Part shown: piece after piece, positions 7,631 to 12,247 of the stretch
Layout: the number at the start of each line of letters is the position of its first letter
Position numbering within the stretch: position 1 is the first letter of the stretch
NCBI GenBank assembly: GCA_947490035.1
Contig: CANLGS010000043.1
Coordinates: 1-12,247 of the forward strand
Direction of reading: 5' to 3'
Origin: Gemmataceae bacterium
GTDB lineage: Bacteria > Planctomycetota > Planctomycetia > Gemmatales > Gemmataceae
Length of the DNA stretch: 12,247 nucleotides
Program-made: the position numbers and the translations under genes
Notes under the pieces: generated by a model
The model's database searches: none
What the model saw: the letters and a program-made list of their open reading frames with translations, nothing else
Told to the model about the DNA's origin: nothing

Positions 7631-7634
7631 AGGA
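7631..7634 (+). promoter_or_regulatory. Shine-Dalgarno selecting GTG start at 7642
   Basis: AGGA within GCGAGGA lies 7 bases before the GTG at 7642. The in-frame ATG at 7621 has no ribosome site and would place acidic residues ahead of the signal peptide. Confidence 0.65.
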
Positions 7635-7641
7635 ATCCGCC

Positions 7642-10149
7642 GTGCGCGTTCGCTGCCTCCTCCCGCTCACGCTCGTACTCTTCGGCGCGGCCCCGCTGCG
7701 CGCCGCCGACGCGGTGCCGGCCGACCCGCTGTTCAGCCGGCACGTCGTCCCGGTGTTCAGCCGCCTCGGGTGCAACGCGGGCTCCTGCCACGGCGCGGTG
7801 AAGGGGCAGAACGGGTTCCGGCTCTCGCTGTTCGGCGCGGACTCGGCCGCGGACCACGCGCGGCTGCTCCGCGAGGCGAACGGGCGGCGGCTGAATCGCT
7901 TCGCGACCGGCGACAGCCTGTTGCTACTCAAGGGCAGCGGGGCGACTCCCCACGAAGGCGGTAACCGGATGCCCGTCGGCAGCCCGGAGTACCTCATCGT
8001 TCGGAACTGGATCGGAAAGGGCGCGAAGCTCGACACCCTCGACGCCTCACGCGTCACACGCCTCGCGGTCGAACCAGCACTCCAAACCACCAAACTCGGC
8101 GACCGATACCGCCTCAAGGTGACGGCCGCGTTCGCGGACGGCAGCACCGAGGACGTGACCGCCCTCTGCACGTTCGAGGCGGTGAACAAGGAACTCGCGC
8201 GAACCGACCCCGCCGGGCAGGTGGAGGCGCTCGGCGTCGGCGACACCGCGATCGTTGCCCGCTTCCGCGGCGAACCGGTCGTCGCGATGTTGGTGGTGCC
8301 GCGAGCGGGGACGGAGCCGTTCCCCGACGTGAAGCCGGTCAACGTCATCGACACGCACGTCCTCGCGAAACTGCGCCGGCTGAACATCCACCCGGCCGAA
8401 CCGTGCGACGACGCGACGTTCCTCCGCCGCGCGAGTCTCGACGTGGCGGGAGAACTGCCGACGCCTGAAGAGGTGCGTGCGTTTCTGGCCGACGCGGCTC
8501 CCGACAAGCGGTCGAAGAAGATCGAGGAGTTGCTCGCGCGGCCCGGGTACGCGGCACTTTGGGCGACGAAGTTTTGCGACCTCCTGCGCCCGGCCGGGTT
8601 CGACGGCCGCAACGGGTTCACCGAAGCGGCCGAGACGCGCCGCTTCTACGAGTGGCTCCGCGCGCGCATGAAAGAGAACACTCCCTACGACCAACTCGCC
8701 GAACGCGTGCTGCTCGCGACGAGCCTCGACGGGCGCACCGGTCCGGAGTGGGTCAAGGAGGTGCGGTCCCTTCTTGAAGAGAACGCGGCCCTGCGCCCGG
8801 ACCTGAAGGCGTACGCCGACCGCCGCACGCTCGACTTGTACTGGCAGCGGAGCAACGCGACCGGCGTGAAGGGCACGATGCAGGTCGCTCACGCGTTCCT
8901 CGGCCTGCGCCTGGAGTGCGCCCAGTGCCACCGGCACCCGCACGACGTGTGGCAGCAGGACGACCTCCTCAGCTTCGCCAACTTCTTCATGCGCGTGAGC
9001 AACCCCGCCGCGGGCGGTTCGTCGGCACTCATCGCGAAGGAAGCCGACGCGCTCGTGAAAGACGCGAAGGATCTGCGCGACGCGGCAAAGAAGGTTGCGG
9101 AGAAGCTGAAAGACAAGACGCTCCCGAAGGACGAGGTGACGAAGCTCAACGCCGAGGTGAAGACGCTCAACGACAAGGCCACCGCGCTCGAAGCCGCGAG
9201 CAAGCGCATCAAGGGGACCGAGATTCACGCACTCGGCAAGCCGACCTTCGCGAGCATGACGAGCACCCTCGGCACGCAAAAGTCGGAGACGTTCCGGCTG
9301 CTCGGGGCGAAGCAACCCGTCACCGCGGGCGCCGACCAAGACCCGCGAGAGGTAGTCGTCGCGTGGCTGCGCGCGCCTGACAACCCGTTCTTCGCAAAGG
9401 CGATCGTGAACCGCGTCTGGGCGCACTACTTCGGCCGCGGGATCATCGACCCGCCGGACCACCTGTCGCCGCTCAACCCGCCGTCGCACCCGGAGTTGCT
9501 CGACGCGCTCGCGAAGGGTTTCATCGAGAACAATTACGATTTGAAGTGGCTCCACCGCACCATCCTCGCGAGCCGAACCTACCAGCAGACCGCGGCGACC
9601 AACGCCACCAACCGCACCGACACGACGAACTACGCCTCCGCGTACCTGCGGCGGCTCCCCGCGGAAGTGCTCGTCGATGCGGTGAACCACGCGACCGGCG
9701 GCACCGAGACGTACCCGCCCGAACTGTTCCTGCCCGTGGGGGCGAAGGCCGTCGAGGTGGCCGGCGGGACCGGGGCCGACCGGGGGCGCGCGAGTTTGCA
9801 GTACGCGTTCTCGATCTTCGGCCGCCCGATGCGGAACCCGGACGTGCAGTGCGACTGCGAGCGCGACGGCAAGCCGACCATCGTGCAGACGCTGTACCTC
9901 GCCAACCACCCGGCCGTTCTTCAGAAGATCAGCGACCCCAAGGGCCGCGTGGCGCAGGTGCTCAAGGCCGTCGCGGACGACGACAAGCGGATCGGGGAAC
10001 TCTACCTCTGGACGCTGAGTCGCCTTCCCACCGACGACGAACGTCGGGTGTGCCTCAAGTACGTGAAGGACGCCTCAACACCACAGTGGGGTTACGAAGA
10101 CGTACTGTGGAGCCTGCTGAATACGCGCGAGTTCTTGCTGAACCACTGA
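7642..10149 (+). CDS. DUF1549/DUF1553 planctomycete cytochrome-type protein with Big2-like domain
   Basis: An 835-residue protein with a Sec signal peptide (residues 1-21). Domains in order: a cytochrome-like region with the motif C44-N-A-G-S-C49-H50 inside LGCNAGSCHGAVKGQNGFRL; a bacterial Ig-like (Big2) domain at about 141-230 (VTAAFADGSTEDVTALCTFE); and DUF1549 (PSCyt2) from 234 (NVIDTHVLAKLRRLNIHPAE, FLRRASLDVAGELPTPEEVR). DUF1549 runs through a second haem-type motif, C426-A-Q-C429-H430, in ECAQCHRHPHDVW. A K/E-rich coiled coil follows at about 467-530, then DUF1553 (PSD1) from 567 to the end (NPFFAKAIVNRVWAHYFGRG, LHRTILASRTYQQ, IFGRPMRNPDVQCDCERDG). DUF1549 and DUF1553 are the classic planctomycete pair. 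Covalent haem is likely at 426-430 and less certain at the CX4CH site. DUF1501 genes follow directly, as is usual for this family. Biochemical function is unknown. The start is the GTG with AGGA seven bases upstream. Confidence 0.92.
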   Translation: MRVRCLLPLTLVLFGAAPLRAADAVPADPLFSRHVVPVFSRLGCNAGSCHGAVKGQNGFRLSLFGADSAADHARLLREANGRRLNRFATGDSLLLLKGSGATPHEGGNRMPVGSPEYLIVRNWIGKGAKLDTLDASRVTRLAVEPALQTTKLGDRYRLKVTAAFADGSTEDVTALCTFEAVNKELARTDPAGQVEALGVGDTAIVARFRGEPVVAMLVVPRAGTEPFPDVKPVNVIDTHVLAKLRRLNIHPAEPCDDATFLRRASLDVAGELPTPEEVRAFLADAAPDKRSKKIEELLARPGYAALWATKFCDLLRPAGFDGRNGFTEAAETRRFYEWLRARMKENTPYDQLAERVLLATSLDGRTGPEWVKEVRSLLEENAALRPDLKAYADRRTLDLYWQRSNATGVKGTMQVAHAFLGLRLECAQCHRHPHDVWQQDDLLSFANFFMRVSNPAAGGSSALIAKEADALVKDAKDLRDAAKKVAEKLKDKTLPKDEVTKLNAEVKTLNDKATALEAASKRIKGTEIHALGKPTFASMTSTLGTQKSETFRLLGAKQPVTAGADQDPREVVVAWLRAPDNPFFAKAIVNRVWAHYFGRGIIDPPDHLSPLNPPSHPELLDALAKGFIENNYDLKWLHRTILASRTYQQTAATNATNRTDTTNYASAYLRRLPAEVLVDAVNHATGGTETYPPELFLPVGAKAVEVAGGTGADRGRASLQYAFSIFGRPMRNPDVQCDCERDGKPTIVQTLYLANHPAVLQKISDPKGRVAQVLKAVADDDKRIGELYLWTLSRLPTDDERRVCLKYVKDASTPQWGYEDVLWSLLNTREFLLNH

Positions 10150-10165
10150 CACTGAGTTCGTACAA

Positions 10166-10189
10166 GCCCACCCATCGCAATGGGTGGGC
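10166..10189. repeat. REP-like hairpin in the leader of the first DUF1501 gene
   Basis: GCCCACCCAT (10166-10175) and ATGGGTGGGC (10180-10189) form a perfect 10-bp stem with a CGCA tetraloop. It lies 16 bases after the stop of the upstream gene and 3 bases before the GGAGGAG ribosome site at 10193-10199, so it may influence translation or transcript processing. The compact palindrome has the form of dispersed REP elements, but no second copy occurs in this window. Confidence 0.7.
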
Positions 10190-10192
10190 GAT

Positions 10193-10199
10193 GGAGGAG
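10193..10199 (+). promoter_or_regulatory. Strong Shine-Dalgarno for ATG at 10207
   Basis: GGAGGAG lies 7 bases before the ATG at 10207. It is the strongest ribosome site in the window, and it begins 3 bases after the hairpin at 10166-10189. Confidence 0.8.
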
Positions 10200-10206
10200 C
10201 TGACTC

Positions 10207-11535
10207 ATGTTCCCCTCTCACCATCTGACGAGGCGCGACTTCTTCCGCGCCGGCGGCGCGTCGCTGTTCGGCATGACCACGGCCGACCTGTTCCGCGCCC
10301 GCGCCACTGCCGCGGGCAAGACGGGGCCGAAGGCCAAGCAGATGATCCTCATCTGGATGGCCGGCGGGCCACCGCACCAGGACATGTTCGACATGAAGCC
10401 GGACACGCCGCCGCCCTACGGCAGCGAGCTGAAGCAGGGCAAGTCGAACGTCCCCGGCATGGAGTTCTGCGACCTCATGCCCCGGCTGGCGCGGAACGCC
10501 GACAAGTTCTCCATCCTGCGGTCGGTCGGGATCGGCAGCGAGAAGTGGGAACACTCCGGCGGGCTGTACTGGCTCTGCGGCAACCCGCGCACCAAGGACA
10601 CGCCGAAGTACCCGATGTACGGCAGCGTCGTCGCGCACGAACGGCCCGCGCCGAAGGGGCTGCCGACGTTCGTCTCGTTCGGCCACTACTACGACACCGG
10701 CGACGCGGCCGGCGACCTGCGGAACAACTACCTCGGCCCGGCGTTCGACCCGCTCTCGTTCAAGCCGGGCGACGCGAAGAACGAGGTCGGGGCGATGCTC
10801 CTCCCGCCGGCGCACCTCGACCTGTCCGCGATGGAGAAGCGCGAGAACCTGCTGAAGTCGCTCGACCAGCAACTCCGGAAACTGGACGCGGCCGAACCGG
10901 TGATCGCGGGGCTGGACACCTACCAGCAGAGCGCGTTCGATTTGCTCCGCTCGCCGAGGCTGCGCGACGCGGTCGATCCGAAGAAGCTGAATCTCCGCGA
11001 CGTGGAGCGGTACGGGAAGACCGAGCACGGCACGATGGCGCTGTACGCGCGGAAGATGATCGAGATCGGGGTGCCGTTTGTGTTCGTCCCGTGGCCCGGT
11101 TGGGACATGCACGGGAACATCACCGAGGGGTGCAAGAACGTGCTGCCCAAGGTGGACGCGCTCATCGCCAGCCTGCTCGAAGACCTCGACGCCCGCGGGC
11201 TGCTCGAAACCACCATCGTCACGGTGCTGGGCGAGATGGGGCGGAACAAGATTCACAAGGACTCGGCGTACTCCGGCCCGCCGGGGCGCGACCACTGGGG
11301 GACGACGCAGTTCGTCCTCGTCGCGGGCGGCGGGTTCAAGCAGGGCATGGTCCTCGGCAAAACCGACAAGACCTCACTGCGCGTGACCGACAACTACTAC
11401 TCGCCGGTGAGCTACGGGCGGACGCTGTACCACCTGCTCGGCATCGACCCGGACAAGGATCTGTACACGACCACGGGTCAGCCGCTGAAGATCAGCATCG
11501 ACAACGCCCCGCTCATCAAGGAAATCATCGCGTAA
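10207..11535 (+). CDS. DUF1501 family protein, Tat-exported
   Basis: A 442-residue protein. The N-terminus carries a twin-arginine motif, T8-R-R-D-F-F13, followed by a weakly hydrophobic segment, so export of the folded protein by Tat is likely. DUF1501 hallmarks are present: GGPPHQDMFDMKPD from residue 53, PGWDMHGN around 297-304, LGEMGRN at 341-347, GRDHW at 360-364, and an AGGGFKQGMVLGKTDK stretch shortly after. DUF1501 belongs to the alkaline phosphatase/sulfatase-like superfamily, and the Asp/His residues in these motifs are candidate metal ligands; this is known of the superfamily, not shown for this protein. The gene starts 57 bases after the DUF1549/DUF1553 gene and ends 16 bases before a second DUF1501 gene, so the three are probably one operon. 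The start is fixed by GGAGGAG at 10193. Confidence 0.93.
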   Translation: MFPSHHLTRRDFFRAGGASLFGMTTADLFRARATAAGKTGPKAKQMILIWMAGGPPHQDMFDMKPDTPPPYGSELKQGKSNVPGMEFCDLMPRLARNADKFSILRSVGIGSEKWEHSGGLYWLCGNPRTKDTPKYPMYGSVVAHERPAPKGLPTFVSFGHYYDTGDAAGDLRNNYLGPAFDPLSFKPGDAKNEVGAMLLPPAHLDLSAMEKRENLLKSLDQQLRKLDAAEPVIAGLDTYQQSAFDLLRSPRLRDAVDPKKLNLRDVERYGKTEHGTMALYARKMIEIGVPFVFVPWPGWDMHGNITEGCKNVLPKVDALIASLLEDLDARGLLETTIVTVLGEMGRNKIHKDSAYSGPPGRDHWGTTQFVLVAGGGFKQGMVLGKTDKTSLRVTDNYYSPVSYGRTLYHLLGIDPDKDLYTTTGQPLKISIDNAPLIKEIIA

Positions 11536-11539
11536 TTGC

Positions 11540-11544
11540 GGAGG
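11540..11544 (+). promoter_or_regulatory. Shine-Dalgarno for GTG start at 11552
   Basis: GGAGG within GCGGAGGGG lies 7 bases before the GTG at 11552. This identifies the start of the last gene, which has no suitable ATG near its N-terminus. Confidence 0.75.
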
Positions 11545-11551
11545 GGAATCC

Positions 11552-12247
11552 GTGCTCACCGTATCTTCGAGCCGCCGCGATTTTCTCCGGGTCGGTGCCC
11601 TCGGCGTCGGCGGGCTAACGCTGCCGGACATCCTGCGCCTTCGAGCGGCCTCACCTGCAGCCGAGCGCACGCGCGAGAAAGCCGTCATCTTCGTGTACCT
11701 GTTCGGCGGGCCGAGTCACGTCGATATGTACGACATGAAACCGGACGCGCCGGTGGAGTTCCGTGGCGAGTTCAAACCGATCCGCACGAACGTGACCGGC
11801 TTCGACATCTGCGAACACATGCCACTCCAGGCGAAGATCGCCGACAGGCTGGCGCTCGTCCGCAACCTGTCGTTCAATCCGAACTTCCACGACCCGGTCG
11901 AACTGTTCTCCGGGTTCCGCAAGCCGACCGAGGCCGGGCGGGCCGCGCGGCCCGACATGGGCTCGGTGGTCAGCAAGCTGCGCAAGGGCGACGTGCGCGC
12001 CCTGCCGCCCTACGTCGCGCTCGACACGACCGCCGGCGACGCGTTCCGCAACGGCCCCGCGTACCTCGGCGTTTCGCACAAGGCGTTCATCGCCACCGGA
12101 AAGTTAGAAGGACTGGCGCTGCCGCGGAACGTGACGGTCGAGCGTGTCGAGGAGCGCACGCGACTGATGCGGCAGTTCGACCACCTCCGCCGCGACACGG
12201 ACAACTCCAACGGCGACCTCGCCGGGACCGACGACTACACCAAGCTC
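11552..12247 (+). CDS. Second DUF1501 family protein, Tat-exported (3' partial)
   Basis: The frame from the GTG at 11552 is open to the window end, giving 232 codons; the rest lies beyond. The N-terminus is a clear twin-arginine signal, S7-R-R-D-F-L12, followed by GALGVGGLTLPDILRLRAAS. The DUF1501 N-terminal motif GGPSHVDMYDMKPDAP starts at residue 52, matching GGPPHQDMFDMKPDTP in the upstream gene. ICEHMPLQAKIADRLALVRN matches the family's early region. The two genes are paralogues but diverge clearly: this copy has a distinct segment SFNPNFHDPVELFSGFRKPT where the upstream copy has GIGSEKWEHSGGLYWLCGNP. The C-terminal GRDHW-type motif expected in this family is outside the window. The 16-base gap to the previous gene indicates co-transcription. 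Identification is confident; function is unknown. Confidence 0.9.
   Translation, partial: MLTVSSSRRDFLRVGALGVGGLTLPDILRLRAASPAAERTREKAVIFVYLFGGPSHVDMYDMKPDAPVEFRGEFKPIRTNVTGFDICEHMPLQAKIADRLALVRNLSFNPNFHDPVELFSGFRKPTEAGRAARPDMGSVVSKLRKGDVRALPPYVALDTTAGDAFRNGPAYLGVSHKAFIATGKLEGLALPRNVTVERVEERTRLMRQFDHLRRDTDNSNGDLAGTDDYTKL

Noticed and set aside
7258..7641. Extended N-terminus for the DUF1549/DUF1553 protein starting inside the propeller gene
   Set aside because: The extension crosses the 19-bp palindrome and is not protein-like; the GTG at 7642 has a ribosome site and a signal peptide.
1..12247. CRISPR array, tRNA or rRNA genes, insertion sequence
   Set aside because: No regularly spaced direct repeats, tRNA-like cloverleaf, rRNA-like tract or transposase motif was found by reading both strands.

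Overview
The window is a dense, GC-rich stretch with all eight recognisable genes on the + strand. Four of the eight proposed starts are GTG. The families present (a HzsA-related multihaem protein, PQQ-like beta-propellers, a DUF1549/DUF1553 planctomycete cytochrome protein and two DUF1501 proteins with twin-arginine signals) point to a planctomycete, most likely a Gemmata-like genome (Gemmataceae). The taxonomic call is inference from family content and base composition. No tRNA, rRNA, CRISPR array, transposase or phage gene was seen, and no gene-less stretch exceeds 300 bases.

Layout: (A) 1-2433, the 3' part of a HzsA-related CxxCH protein followed by an exported PQQ-like propeller. (B) After a 187-base gap containing two dyads, 2621-7456 holds a HEAT-repeat/kelch-like fusion, an SGNH hydrolase, and a second PQQ-like propeller with a coiled-coil insertion. 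(C) After a 185-base gap containing a perfect 19-bp inverted repeat, 7642-12247 holds a DUF1549/DUF1553 cytochrome-type protein and two tandem DUF1501 proteins; the second runs off the window. The two longest gaps both carry strong dyads, which suggests three transcription units, although no promoter was recognised.

Nearly every product carries a Sec- or Tat-type export signal, so the cluster looks like one extracytoplasmic programme: haem proteins (first and sixth genes), beta-propeller scaffolds (second, third and fifth), an esterase-type hydrolase (fourth), and Tat-exported proteins of the alkaline phosphatase/sulfatase-like DUF1501 family (seventh and eighth). DUF1549/DUF1553 plus DUF1501 is a recurrent planctomycete pairing whose biochemical role is, to my knowledge, not established. 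The substrate of this cluster cannot be read from sequence alone. The most notable items are the 19-bp palindrome at 7480-7532, the REP-like hairpin fused to the DUF1501 leader, the CX4CH haem-type motif, the two K/E-rich coiled-coil insertions, and the HEAT-kelch fusion.
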